This document shows positions 13,936 through 27,475 of a DNA stretch of 64,000 bases, in pieces (the first letter of the stretch is position 1; every line of letters starts with the position of its first letter). The notes under the pieces were generated by a model. The model saw nothing but the letters and a program-made list of their open reading frames with translations. It did no database searches and had not been told where the DNA came from. Source of the DNA: Ficedula albicollis (taxonomy: Eukaryota > Chordata > Aves > Passeriformes > Muscicapidae); the NCBI RefSeq assembly GCF_000247815.1, contig NC_021679.1, positions 37,845,810 to 37,909,809 of the forward strand. Reading direction: 5' to 3'. The position numbers were made by a program, and so were the translations under genes.

Positions 13936-14974
13936 GCATGTCCCAGTGTCCAAGGAGCATCCCAGGAGCACCAGCACAGTGGGAACTGTGGGCTGAGGGG
14001 GATCTCAGCTCTGCTGGGAGCTCTCATCACTGAAGGGAGCTGGTGACATTGGAAAATGTGATTTAGAGGTCTGGAAAAGGTGTTTCCTGTGAGTGCACAG
14101 CTCCTGCTCTGGCAAATCCTCCCCCTCCCTCTGCCTTGCTGGGAGACAAATGTTGTTAATCAGCGCTGTAAATTGAGATCCATCTTTTTCTCCTGAGTTC
14201 TGGAACCCCTTTAAGGCCTCTAAACAGTTTCTATCAGCTGAAAAAAATCAAATTTGTTTTGTTCCTTCTGCCTAAGCATCCTGGGGAGCTCTTTGCTGAG
14301 AGCTTTGGTGGGAGAACAAAAGGAACTTTGGGGTGTTGGTGTGGCAAGCCCACGTGGGAGCCCCCAGCACTGTCCTCCTGCCATGGGGACAAGGGCTGGC
14401 ATTGTCCCCCTGGCCTTTGGACCAGCTGAGGGCTGATTCCCCAGGGGAAACAGGGACAGGGATCTCCTGGAACTACTGTTGTTAGAGCCAGCATCTCCTC
14501 CAGCTCTGTCTCCATCTCTGCTCTGCTCTCACATTGCAGCTTTATTAAATATTGACTCCTTCCCCAGCCCTGTTTTCTGCTCCATTATCTCACTTTCCTC
14601 AGCATTTGCAGTTCCTGGCCTTGCTGGGAATTCCAAGGCTGTGTTTTGTCTGCCTGCCTGCCTTCCTGCCAAGAAACCCTGAAGGAGCTCCTGGCCAGGC
14701 TGAATCCCACTGGGAAATAACACTGGGGTTGGGTTGGCTCAGTGGGATGGCAGGAATGTGGGGATCTGGGGAGATGTGCTTCATCTCACCTCAAAAATCC
14801 CCAAAGTTCTGGGTTCCAAGAGATGTGCTTCATCTCACCTCAAAAATCCCCTAAGTTCCGGGTTCCAACAAGTTCTGGGTTCCAAACAGCTCCAGGTGCT
14901 CATCTTCACATCCCACTGCTCCTTGGGCATTCTCCATCCCAGCTTTGCTTCTTGTTTTAAATTCAATTTGCACC
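13936..14974. other. Non-coding DNA, no gene seen
   Basis: Contains a two-copy repeat of about 55 bp ('gatgtgcttcatctcacctc') near 14773-14875. Nothing else is recognised. Confidence 0.55.
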
Positions 14975-15070
14975 TGGAGGGATGTTCCCCTGGAGAAGGG
15001 AGAGCTCAGAGCCCAAAGGGGCTCCAGGAGAGCTGGAAAGGGACTGGGGACAAGGGATGGAGGGAGGGCT
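14975..15070 (+). mobile_element. CR1 LINE fragment
   Basis: 'agagctcagagcccaaaggg', 'gctccaggagagctggaaag' and 'ctggggacaagggatggagg' follow CR1 sense order for the middle of the 3' region. Confidence 0.7.
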
Positions 15071-15669
15071 GGGTGGGATGCTGGTACCAACACCACCCTT
15101 GGCTGTGGTGGAGCTGCAGCTGATCCACACAAGTGTTGGAAGTGACACCCAAGGACATCAGCAGGGCACGAGGAAACCAGCTCCAAAGTGAATAATTTCA
15201 TTTCCAGCACACAGAGAAAATTGAGAGGGCTGGTTAGATATGAACTAATAACTCTCTCTGCTGGGACTGAGCACTTCCAGCCTGAGTTTTTGCAAAGGCT
15301 CATTTTCTTTGAGAAGACTGTCCTCAGAAAGCAGCCTGTGATTTTTTTCATCTTTTTTCATTTTTTACAGAAAAGCCCCTCTCCTAGAAGAGCTCAATCA
15401 ATAATCTCTCCTTAAGTGAGCACTGCTCAGCCCAGGGATGGACTTTATGGCTGCTCTACATCTTTATTATCAATGAAACATCCTTGGCCACTGCTGAGCC
15501 AGGATCTGGCCATTTATTAAATATCTCCAGCTTTTATCAGATCACCTGGAACTCCACTGAAACAGCAGCTCAGGATCCATCTGGAAGTGCTGAGCATCAG
15601 GGAAAATGAAGATTCACAAACCAATCTTTTCCCTTCAGAGGTTCTTCTGTAGATATAAATAAGTACAGA

Positions 15670-15984
15670 CTGGTTCAGGGGAATTTAGGAATGACTTGGC
15701 CCCAAATTTCCAGTTTTTAATGTGGAGATTTTGGTGACAAACATCAGTTGAATCAGGGGAATTTAGGAATCACTGTGCCCCAAACTTCCAGCTCTTTATG
15801 CAGAGATTTTGGTGACAAATATCAGTCGGGTCAGGGGAATTTAGGAATGACTCTGCCCCAGACTTCCAGCTCTTTATGCAGAGATTTTGGTGACAAACAT
15901 CAGTTGGGACAGGGGAATTTAGGAATGACTCACCCACAAACTTCCAGCTCTTTGTGAGGAAGTTTTGGTGACAAAGAGACCTTG
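15670..15984. repeat. 78-bp tandem repeat, four copies
   Basis: Starts of 'caggggaatttaggaat' fall at 15676, 15754, 15832 and 15910, exactly 78 bases apart. Each unit ends in 'gattttggtgacaaacatca' or a variant. The unit is divisible by three, so frames stay open by chance; no protein is implied. Confidence 0.92.
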
Positions 15985-16194
15985 AGGAAAGGCTGAGGAG
16001 TCTCATTCTGCAGTGAAATTCCACACAGGCTCACTGCACGGAGCCCTTGCAAGGCTGGAATGACCATTAAACCCAGGCTGACAAAGAATTCCTGGTGCCA
16101 TCACCCAGTGTAAATCACCCAGGTGCCTGGGATGAGCACATTGTGTAGCTGCTTCTTTTATTTGAATAAATAAATGTGAAAACAAAGGTCTTGT

Positions 16195-16440
16195 TTATTA
16201 GCTTTTATCCCACAATAATTTCTTTACATTGCATGAGCCAGCTAAGTCCCTTTTTTTCATTCACCCACTAATTTTGGCATTTGCAAATGTTGACATCCCA
16301 GTTACAGACAGCAACAAATTGCTTAAAATTCATCTTATCCTTTAAAAGAATTCTTTTTTTCCGCTCTGCTGCATTGATGTTAAATGTTTGCTGCGTGTAA
16401 GGATGCCTAATTTCATTAAAAATTTTGCAAGGCTGGTTTT
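16195..16440. promoter_or_regulatory. AT-rich candidate conserved element with octamer-like palindrome
   Basis: AT-rich, non-repetitive sequence containing the palindromic 'catttgcaaatg' (POU octamer-like) plus 'cttatcc' GATA-type cores. Assigned on composition and motif content only. Confidence 0.25.
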
Positions 16441-16794
16441 GACCTGAATATGCCTCGTAGCAGGATTTGGAGCTGCTGAAACCCAGGAATCCAGTTTATC
16501 CTGCAATTCTGTCCCAGGTATTTGTGGCCAGCAGCATCTCCCCATCCCCTGAGGTCTCCTGGTGTCCAGAGGAGTAAAAATGCTGAGATGGTTCACGGAA
16601 GGGACCCACAAGGATCATCAGGAACCTGCTGAGTGTTTCCATGGTGGGAATTATTGAGTGGGAAAATCCTGGGATTCCTCACACTGGAGTGAGTTTGTCA
16701 CCACAGGTGATTCGAAGCCTTTGCTGCTGGAGAGAGAAGGATCCTCTGCTGGGGACTCTTCAGTCACTGTTCCCTGACCCTCCTCTGTTATCAG

Positions 16795-17005
16795 TGCTGC
16801 TGTAACGCTCCCTTATCTCACAGCACTCTTGTGAAGCTTAATTAACTAATTAATCTTTCAAAGAATTGTGATAGTCTCAGATAAAAGACACGGGGCAAAG
16901 TATCTATTACTGCTTCCTTCACTATCGACAATAACGTCACTGTGAACTCCCCAGAGCTCTCTTTGTTTATCAAGGATATTGCAAGATTTTTAGGCTTTCA
17001 ACAAA
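16795..17005. promoter_or_regulatory. AT-rich candidate conserved element with GATA, FOX and CRE-like motifs
   Basis: Contains 'cttatct' and 'agataa' (GATA), 'tgtttatc' (forkhead), 'aataacgtcac' (CRE-like) and 'cttaattaactaattaatc' (homeodomain), with no repeat character. About 2.3 kb upstream of the FMNL2 start codon, so an enhancer role is possible but untested. Confidence 0.3.
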
Positions 17006-17949
17006 GCAGTTTATGAAATTCTGAGCTGCTCCTGGGGCCAGCAGAGTGGGAAATCCACACCTTTGGCATCACTTGGGATTCTGTGGTGCTCCGTGGGCAA
17101 GGTGGGGAGTGAGCCAGGACAAGGTGTGTCTCCCCATCCCAGTTATGGATATATCAGATCGTTTATTTTTAATTGGAATGAGCACATTTAATAAGTGGTG
17201 GTGATCACCCAGAGAAAAGCTGCCTGTCATTTCCATGGATTTCCTCTGCAGCACTGCAGGATTCCCAGCATGTCACTTCCCAAGCCGTGCCTCTGGCACA
17301 ACTCTTATCCCAGAGGATGGAAATTAAGGAATGGTCATTTCCCAAACAACGATGGTTATCCTCTTGCTTTTCCCCCCCAAATTAATCTCCATGTGGATAG
17401 TTTCCATGGCCAGGAGGAGAGGCAGCAGCACAGTGTTGTGGTGAAGGTGAGAGCTGAGTGAAAATCGTTCCTGCCTGGAAGGATAATGGGATGCTAATAG
17501 GGGACAGCTAATAGGGATATGGATTGTGGGGCTGACAGGAGGGAATGAGATCTTGGATTTGGCATTAAAGCAGATGAGTGAGGACAGCACTGTCACCAAA
17601 GGGCTGATGACATCTCCCAGGGCAGGGTTCCTGTGCAGCCCTGCATTCCTGGGATGCTGAAACCCCAACTTGGAGAGAACTTGCAGGGAACAATGAAGAA
17701 ACGGGGGATAACAGTGGGAAAAATGGGCAGGTTTGATGTGCTGGGAAGGATGAAGCTCCTGATTGAAGCTCCCAGGGGATTCCAGCTCGGGACGGTGAAA
17801 CCACGGGGATCAATCCTGGTTTGTCCTGGTTTCAGTCACTCGGGATGCAGGCTGGAGGGGCCAATGTGGCCACTGTCCTGGGCCACCTACAGCCCTTTGG
17901 TGAGCAGCAGGACCACGGCTTTCCATAGCAAAGGCCTGGAGTTAATCAG

Positions 17950-18102
17950 ATCACAGAATCCCAGACTGGCTCGGATTTAAAGGGACATTAAAGCCCATCC
18001 AGTGCCACCTCAGGGACACCTTCCGCCATCCCAGGCTGCTCCAAACCCCGTCCCTCCTGGCCTGGGGCACTGCCAGGAATCCAGGGCCAGCCACAGCTGC
18101 TC
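17950..18102 (-). mobile_element. CR1 LINE 3'-end fragment abutting a minisatellite
   Basis: Begins 'cacagaatcccagactggct', then 'aaagcccatccagtgccacc' and 'ccagggccagccacagctgc', in reverse-complement CR1 order. Its inner end runs directly into the 81-bp tandem array. Confidence 0.8.
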
Positions 18103-18580
18103 TGTGCCAGGCCCCTCACCCTGCCAGGGAAGGATTCCTCCCGAATCTCCGCTCGCCCCTTGCCCTCAGAGCTAACCATTCCCTGTGCCAGGCCCCTCAC
18201 CCTGCCAGGGAAGGATTCCTCCCGAATCTCCGCTCGCCCCTTGCCCTCAGAGCTAACCATTCCCTGTGCCAGGCCCCTCACCCTGCCAGGGAAGGATTCC
18301 TCCCGAATCTCCGCTCGCCCCTTGCCCTCAGAGCTAACCATTCCCTGTGCCAGGCCCCTCACCCTGCCAGGGAAGGATTCCTCCCGAATCTCCGCTCGCC
18401 CCTTGCCCTCAGAGCTAACCATTCCCTGTGCCAGGCTCTCCACCCTGCCAGGGAAGGACTCCTCCCGAATCCCCGCTCGCCCCTTGCCCTCAGAGCTAAC
18501 CATTCCTTGTGCCAGGCCCCTCACCCTGCCAGGGAAGGATTTCTCCCGAATCTCCGCTCTCGCTCCCCTCAGTGCAAACC
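18103..18580. repeat. 81-bp CR1-derived minisatellite, about six copies
   Basis: Units start at 18103, 18184, 18265, 18346, 18427 and 18508, an exact 81-base period. Each starts 'tgtgccaggcccctcaccct', which is CR1 sequence continuing from the flanking fragment. The first four are near-identical and the last two carry substitutions. It ends just before the FMNL2 CpG island. The 27-residue repeat it could encode is incidental. Confidence 0.93.
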
Positions 18581-18707
18581 ATCCCCTGCGCCCCCTCACT
18601 CCCGGCCGGCACCGGAGGCAAAATGGAGGCGGCGGAGTCTCCCTCACCCCTTCCCCTTATTTCCCCACTCTTCCCCACCCTTTTCCAGGCATTCCCTCCC
18701 CTCGGCC

Positions 18708-19284
<577 letters not shown>

Positions 19285-19401
19285 ATGGGCAACGCGGGCA
19301 GCGTGGACGCGCAGCAGACGGAGCTGAGGGCGCACAGCGTCCCCCTGAAGCTGCCCATGCCCGAGCCCGGAGAGCTGGAGGAGCGCTTCGCCGTGGTGCT
19401 G
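19285..19401 (+). CDS. FMNL2: Formin-like protein 2, first coding exon (residues 1-39)
   Basis: FMNL2 is a diaphanous-related formin: a cytosolic and membrane-associated protein that nucleates and elongates actin filaments at lamellipodia and filopodia under Rho-family GTPase control. This exon encodes only the extreme N-terminus. Seen: MGNAGS at the start, with Gly2 in an N-myristoylation context (the family is known to be myristoylated there), then [13 protein letters not shown] around residues 23-35, leading into the GTPase-binding/FH3 region coded by later exons. ATG is chosen for its Kozak context and the match from residue 1. The exon ends at a codon boundary (phase 0) before GTGAGC. 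From memory of mammalian FMNL2, about 33 of 39 residues agree, with changes at 7, 9, 13, 14, 18 and 37. FMNL1 and FMNL3 differ more. No other FMNL2 exon is in the window. Confidence 0.9.
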
Positions 19402-19410
19402 GTGAGCGGC

Positions 19411-20080
<670 letters not shown>

Positions 20081-20441
20081 GCTGCCGTGCAGCCCCGCCA
20101 CACTTCGCGCTTTCTCTCCGCCGCTCTTTTTCCCCGGGACACCCCAGCCCTGTCCCGGCACCCAGGGGACACCCCGGTCCTTGTCCCCCCGGTCCGTCCA
20201 TTGCGGTGTTTCCATCCCCCCGGGGTTTTCATTCCGGGAAGCGCTGAGCTCTCCCCGCTAACCTTTGGGGCTGTCGCGCCCCATCTCTATTTTCCGCCGT
20301 GCTTTTATTTTTTCACTTGCAGCCACGTTAGCGTGTGGCAGGGGAGCTGGGGGAGCAGGCGAGTGCTCCATGTGCGTGCCGTGCCCGGGCTCGCTGCAGT
20401 GCCACGGCGAGCCCGGCACGGCCGGGGTGATTCCCGAGCCG

Positions 20442-21212
<771 letters not shown>

Positions 21213-21230
21213 TTCCCGAGCCGCCCCCCC

Positions 21231-23216
21231 GCTCCCTGGAGCGCCGGGCGAGGATTCGCAACTGCTGTGTGTCGGGGATTATTTCTGGTTAGACCCAATT
21301 AGATTATCGTGTCTAAGAAAAGAATAAGCCTATTCAGCCAGGAACCCCCACTGACGAGCCAAATGGCGAGTGAGATGTTGCGATTATTAGGCAGGGTGGA
21401 GAAAAGCCGGGTGCCGCGTTGCTCTTGTCGGGGGTCGTGCTGGGGATGGGAGATGCTCCCACATGGCTCAGAACCGAGTCTGCATTCGTCTGTGAGCGCC
21501 AGAAGGGCTCCTGGCTCCGCGGTGTGCAGGAGGAGATCGGTGGCTTTGGGTTAGGCTGATGGATGGGATCAGTAAAAGGCAGCGTTAGAAACGTGTAAGG
21601 TCAAGACGGGAGATAACAGCACCCAGGCTGTCATTTCCCGAGGTGCTTGGCACCTTCTGGCTTTCAATTGGACTTCATTAAGGCTGGGAGGATGAGTGCT
21701 GCAGCTTTGCTGGAGGGATGCAGGTGGACAGTCTGTACAAACACGCTGTGGGATGATTTTCCCCCTCTGATTTCTTCCCCCACTGGGAGAAGCTGCAAGA
21801 AGAGATTCAAACACCACCGAAAAATCACCTTCATGCTGTTCCTGCAGCCAGCCAGGGATGGCTGGTGCTGCTGCTGCTTCCAGGAAATATCTGAGCAGTT
21901 GATGGAAGAATAAACAGCCGGGCTGTTATTATTCTGTTTTCTCTGTGGCTCTGAGGCAGAGATGACTGTGCCACTGGTCAAACCCCAGAGTGGAGTAGGA
22001 AGGAGAAGTGCAGGGACTAACGAGAAATGAATGATTAAGGGGAAAAACCATGAGGAATATTTTCTGTGGGGAGAGAGGATTAGTCAGGAGAAGATGGGAG
22101 TATGAAGAAGGAGGTGCTGAAGGTTATAAGACTAAATCTCACCTTCCTTCTGTGCTGTCTTAAGAAATTAGCCTGGCACAGGCACTGCTGGCACACTGAG
22201 CCCTGGTGAGGTCCTGCAGGGCTGTGCTGACAATACCAATTTTCATCTCTCTAATGAAATTCCCAGGGCTGATTTGGATGTTGATGAACACATCGAGTTG
22301 CTGTGTGCAGGTCTTGAGTCCTCATGCTGGGAGGGTTGTGCCCATTTCTGTGTGGGAAAGGTCCCTCCTGTGTGTTTGGAAATTTTTATTCTCTCCCCTT
22401 GTGCAGAGCAGGGACCTCCAAACAAGGAGAGCACAGGTTGGCCGTGATTTCACCATGAGTGCCATGAGCTGCTTTATTTTTTTCCACTCCAGACATGTTG
22501 CTCCAGGATCTCTGGAGTCCCTTCAGCGAGGGGATGTTGTGTCTGGAGGTGATGGATGTGTGCCAGCTTGTGTTTGCTGGGTTGTCAGAGGATTTTGTGT
22601 TGAGCAGGGGCTCTGGTGCTGTGGTTTGTCCAGCTGGAGCCCCCACCTGGTCACCTGGAGCACCCACCTGGTCACCTGGAGCACACTGTCACTGTCACCT
22701 CCCCGCCTCCTGATCCTCCTTGAAGTGCATGAATTGCAGGAGATGATGGGCACTGCTCCAGGTCGTATTTTTTTGGGTGAATATCTCAAATCAGTGCTCC
22801 TTGTGCTATCAGCATTCCCGAGGATGTCCTGAGCCAGCGGGAGGGACAGTGATGCCACTGGCTGTGTCACTCCTCTTGGGCAGTCACATCAGGGTGTTCC
22901 ATGTGTCCCCTGGTGCTGTTTTTGGCACTGCTGTGGTTCTTGTTTTGGGTGTGTGCTGGTGAGGATTTGCTCTGTGTGTGTGTTCCAGGAAGATGCATTT
23001 GATGGGATGCACTTCAAGGAGAAAAATGTGGAGGACAACCCAAGAGAGACCCAGGTTTCAGTCTGTAAGCTGAGTGTTGTTTCTTCTATCCTCTCCAACT
23101 GATGTGAATTCATTTTCCTGTGAAATAATTCCCTTTTCCTGTGAAATAATTCCCATTCTCTCAGGATTGCACAAGAATGTGAAGTCCAGGGAAGTCATGG
23201 TGTGGTTTTGCCACCG
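21231..23216. other. Intronic DNA, no exon seen
   Basis: CpG density falls off over the first 300 bases (shore of the island). The rest is unique-looking DNA with a short two-copy 19-bp repeat ('cacctggtcacctggagca') near 22645-22685. Confidence 0.55.
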
Positions 23217-23405
23217 AGTTCCTGATTTGGCTATGCTGGCTCTCGGCTCTGGCTCTGACTCTGGGACATCCCGTTAGGAACATCCCAGCCTTGTCTCTTC
23301 CCAGTTTCGCCATCAAGTTCCCAGTTTGGCTGTGCTGGCTCTCAGCTCTGGCTCTGACTCTGGCACATCCCGTTAGGAACATCCCAGCCTTGTCCCTTCC
23401 CCAAT
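23217..23405. repeat. 99-bp tandem duplication
   Basis: Two copies of a segment containing 'tggctctgactctgg' and 'catcccgttaggaacatccc', offset by 99 bases and about 93% alike. Confidence 0.88.
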
Positions 23406-23894
23406 GCTCTCTCCTCAGCTGTGCTGGATCTTTCCCTGCCTTCACCCTGGGCACAAATCCTGGATTCTGGTGGCCACCCCATGTCTGCTCAGTGAGGAAA
23501 GCACATCTCAGCACACCAGAAGTGCTAGAAGCATCCATGGCCAGGGTGGCAGGGGGCTGGGAGTCGTGGGAGTGAATCCCAAATTGCCAGCTCCTACAGC
23601 AGGGTGGTCTCCCTGAACCACGTTTGCAGCTCCACGTGGTTTGCAGGAAGCAGCCAGGCCAGGCTTGGCAGGGGAAATCGCTGCCTAATGAGCTGTGATT
23701 GACATCATTTGACTGCTGGATTACAAATCTGTGCTGAGGCTGACAGGAAATATCCTCTTACCCCTGCGAGTGGGGCTGGGCTCTACAAAGGGCTCCTCTG
23801 TGCCTGCTGCTGTGGGGTGGGGGCTGAGGGAGCTGCTCCTGCACCTACCTGTTCCTGCTGTGCCCCAGGAACATCTCCCCTCTGCTAGAATTCC

Positions 23895-23996
23895 CTTCTC
23901 CCCTCTGCTGGAATTCCCTTCTCCCCTCTGCTGGAATTCCCTTCTTCCCGCTGGGTTTTGTCCCAGCATCGTTTTCCATCTCCCTTCTCCCCTCTG

Positions 23997-24031
<35 letters not shown>

Positions 24032-24116
24032 TTCTCCCCTCTGCTGGAATTCCCTTCTCCCCTCTGCTGGAATTCCCTTCTTCCCGCTGGGTTTTGTCCC
24101 AGCATCGTTTTCCATC
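23895..24116. repeat. 86-bp duplication split by a poly-C run
   Basis: Bases 23895-23980 recur exactly at 24031-24116, containing 'ttcccgctgggttttgtccc'. Between them lie a short partial unit and C32 (24000-24031). The locus also carries a ~21-bp 'ttctcccctctgctggaa' repeat. Confidence 0.92.
24000..24031. other. Poly-C run of 32 bases, probable artefact
   Basis: The shortest of the ten C runs, again bordered by duplicated sequence on both sides. Confidence 0.75.
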
Positions 24117-26539
24117 CCAGGGAAAGCAGAGTTTGAGTGTCTCCTGCTGAAGGATTTTGGAAGCTCAGTGTGAAAACTCTTAATATTTCCCAGCTGTTGT
24201 CCTTCCTCATTGTCTATCAGATATATTAGGCATTGTTGTGTAAAATAGATATATGTATGGTTTAGGATCTGCAAATCATTATGGAGCACGACAGGAGATA
24301 TCTGTGGGGTAGGATGAGCTTTTGTGGGATTTGTGTTGTGATCCCTAAATGGAACAGAATTCCCTTGGGATGGATTTGAGTGGAGATCCTGAAATACCTG
24401 GTACAGGTGGGAGTGGTCTTGGGAGGTGAGAGGCACTAAAGTGGGTTTGGGAATCTTCAGGAAAACGAGATTTCTGATTTCCAGAATCCAGGTCTCAAAA
24501 AGACCTGGGGGTTTCCTTGTTCAGGCCTCAGCTCCACCACTGAGGTTTTTCCTCGAGGTCTGTTGAAGTTATTGGGGCAGGGACTGGTTTGTTTGAAGGA
24601 AACCTAATAAATCCCACTGTTAAAGACATCTATGTGTGTGTTTCAGAGGGGTGAAATGCACAGCAGTGCTGGGTGCTGACACTCCTGCCCAGCTGCTTTC
24701 TCAGGGGACAGCATCTGTAAGTTTTTCCACCCAGACATCATAGGAGAACATTCTTGTAAAACTGATTTTTAGCTCTGAGTGTCTGGAACATGAGGGTACT
24801 GTGGTGGGTATTTAGCTGCTGCTAAGCCTGCTAAAATTAATTTCAGTTCCTGGAAACCTGTAAGACTTCAAGAATGGCTGGGCTGATGTGTAGATGCATA
24901 TATTTTTTGGTGTACCAATTTTCCAAATAATCCCACTAATTTCAGTGATGGTGGAGGGATGAACCCTCTTAATATCACATTAAATTTTGTTTGGGGTGAA
25001 AAAAAACACAGGTCAAGCAAAACCTCTGCCTTTACCTTTAACCTGCCCCATCCTCTTTCCTGAGCACTGAACTTTATCAAACTTTCCTCTCAACTTTATC
25101 AAACATCTCCATCAACTTCCTTAACCCTGTGTGCAAGATAAAGGGTTTTTTATTGTTTTTATTGTTTTTATTGTTTTTATTTTGTCTCCACGAGCAAGGT
25201 CATGCAGGAGCTGGCCCTGAGGTGTAAATGGTGTCTTGTGCACTACTCCATGTCATGGGTGATGCTAAAGAAAGAATTGGAGAGGTGCAAGGTGAAATTC
25301 AGAGTTTACAAGGCAATCTTAAATAAATCAGTAGCTCCTGAGTAGTTTTTGATTGGTGATTGAATGACTCAAAGCCACGGGTGGCTGCCCTCAGTCTTTC
25401 ATTTTAAAATCACTTTAGCTTTTCCTGCTGCATGAGAAGGTTTTAAAGTGCACAGAAACTTCTCCCCCTGAACAGCAAAACTCAGCAGATAACAAACCCA
25501 AACCAAAATGTTAGATTTCCACTTGTGTTTTCAGAAGTACATTGGTGTTTTTACTATATTTTTGGATTGTTGGACAAAGATTGTGAATCATTCAGGAAAC
25601 TTCTTAAAGACTCCAAAACCCTTTTTGGGATAAAACACCCGTGTGAAGGTGTGCATGCTAATTATCAGCACAACAAGAATTATTATATTATTATATTGTG
25701 TATTTTATTATTGTTATTATTATATGGTGTATTTATTATCAATAAATGGAATGGGAATCGGGATGGGAATTTGGATTATTGTGTTTGTGTGGCTGATTTG
25801 GGGAAGGGGAGTGTGTTTCCCTGCTGGAATTTTGGATGCTCCTTGCAGCTGCAGAAGGGATGGGGCTGGTGTTCCATGTGGGATCAGCACCACCCTTGGT
25901 TTAACAGGGTCCAGGCAATCTCCTGCTCTCATCTTGAGTCCAGCACCTGCTGAAAAAGTGATTTTTTTCTTCCCAGTCTGTCAGAAGAAGTGGTTTAAAT
26001 CTGTCCCCTCGTCCCTGAGGGGGTGAATGACCCTGCAGGAGCAGCTGGTTTTTGTTTTCCTCCTCATTTCTCGTCGAGATCATCCTAAAGTGAAAGCAAC
26101 ATTTGACATTCACTTTCAGATTTTAGTTTGCTGACTGGGAGGTTACTGAGAGGCAAACCTTGAGCCATCCCTGCCTTTTCCCCCAAACACTCTTTGGGTT
26201 TGAGCTTTCTGTTCCTTCTCCAGGCTGTTGCTGGGAAGGGGGGCTGGATACAGCCCAGAGTTCCCTTGCAGGGGGAGAATCCCTGGCAGTGGGGGACGTT
26301 TTGTAGTTTTGGCTTTGCTTTCCTCTGCTGACCCAGTGGTTTGTGATGCTCTCTTGGGTGGTGGCAGTGGGGAGGTGGCTGCCAAGGGTCCCTGGGCAGG
26401 TCTGTGCCCCAGCACTGGTGCCCACTGGGGATTTAGGGCACAGGGAATGTCAGATCCCCTGGCTTCTGCTGCAGGTTCTGCTGCACGACTTGTTGGAGTT
26501 GGTGACGTCCAGCAGGAGAGTTTGGTGCCACTTTAACAC
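24117..26539. other. Intronic DNA, no exon seen
   Basis: Mostly AT-rich and unique-looking. It has a short (TTTTTATTG)n tract near 25146-25182 and an AT-rich 'ttattatat' patch near 25680-25740. No coding sequence is recognised. Confidence 0.55.
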
Positions 26540-26697
26540 CAAAACTGTCCCAGGCTGCTCCAAGCCCTGTCCAACCTGGCCTGGGACACTTCCAGGGATC
26601 CAGGGGCACCCACAGCTGCTCTGAGAATCTGTGCCAGGGCCTCCCCACCCTCCCAGCCAGGAATTCCTTCCCAATATCCCACCTAGCTTTGGGGACA
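26540..26697 (-). mobile_element. CR1 LINE 3'-end fragment
   Basis: The + strand reads 'ccaggctgctccaagccctg', 'ccagggatccaggggcaccc', 'ctgtgccagggcctccccac' and 'aattccttcccaatatccca', in reverse-complement CR1 order. Confidence 0.82.
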
Positions 26698-26775
26698 CCA
26701 CGGGCAGCTCCTGCTGCTGTCACCAACCCTTGAACCAGCAGGACACAACCTCGGAAAGGCAGGAGGCCAGAGTGA

Positions 26776-27475
26776 CAGAATTCCAGAGTGGCCTGGCTTG
26801 GAAGGGACTTTAAATCCCAGGCCAGTTTCCTTGCCAGTTCCCATGCCAGTTTCCATGCTAATTCCCAGGCCAGTTTCCATGCTAATTCCTATGCCAGTTT
26901 CCATCCCAATTCCCATCCCAATTCCCCATCCCAGTTCCCATCCCAGTTCCCATCCCAGTTCCCATCCCAGTTCCCATCCCAGTTCCCATCCCAGTTCCCA
27001 TCCCAGTTCCCATCCCAGTTCCCATCCCAGTTCCCATCCCAGTTCCCATCCCAGTTCCCATCCCAGTTCCCATCCCAGTTCCCATCCCAGTTCCCATCCC
27101 AGTTCCCATCCCAGTTCCCATCCCAGTTCCCATCCCAGTTCCCATCCCAGTTCCCATCCCAGTTCCCATCCCAGTTCCCATCCCAGTTCCCATCCCAGTT
27201 CCCATCCCAGTTCCCATCCCAGTTCCCATCCCAGTTCCCATCCCAGTTCCCATCCCAGTTCCCATCCCAGTTCCCATCCCAGTTCCCATCCCAGTTCCCA
27301 TCCCAGTTCCCATCCCAGTTCCCATCCCAGTTCCCATCCCAGTTCCCATCCCAGTTCCCATCCCAGTTCCCATCCCAGTTCCCATCCCGATTCCCCATCC
27401 CCTCCACCTCCCACTATCCCAGGCTGCTCCAAGCTGTATCCTGGGACACTCGAGGATGCAGGGCAGAGTTTTTGG
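26776..27475 (-). mobile_element. CR1 LINE fragment split by a 12-bp minisatellite
   Basis: The left piece has 'cctggcttggaagggacttt' and 'aaatcccaggccagt'. The right piece resumes with 'ccactatcccaggctgctcc'. The tandem array between them has replaced the CR1 'aaatcccatccagtgcc' segment and evidently grew out of it. Confidence 0.75.
26816..27392. repeat. 12-bp minisatellite (CCCATCCCAGTT)n
   Basis: About 38 near-perfect units from 26931 rightward, with older, diverged units (such as 'ccatgctaattc') on the left edge. Period 12 keeps frames open on both strands (Ser/His/Pro-, Gln/Phe/Pro-, Gly/Trp- and Asn/Asp-rich). Simultaneous opening in many frames shows these are not proteins. Confidence 0.95.

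Noticed and set aside
22206..22832. A 208-residue frame on the + strand in intron 1
   Set aside because: No recognisable domain, and frames on the other strand overlap it. Length is within chance for GC-moderate DNA.
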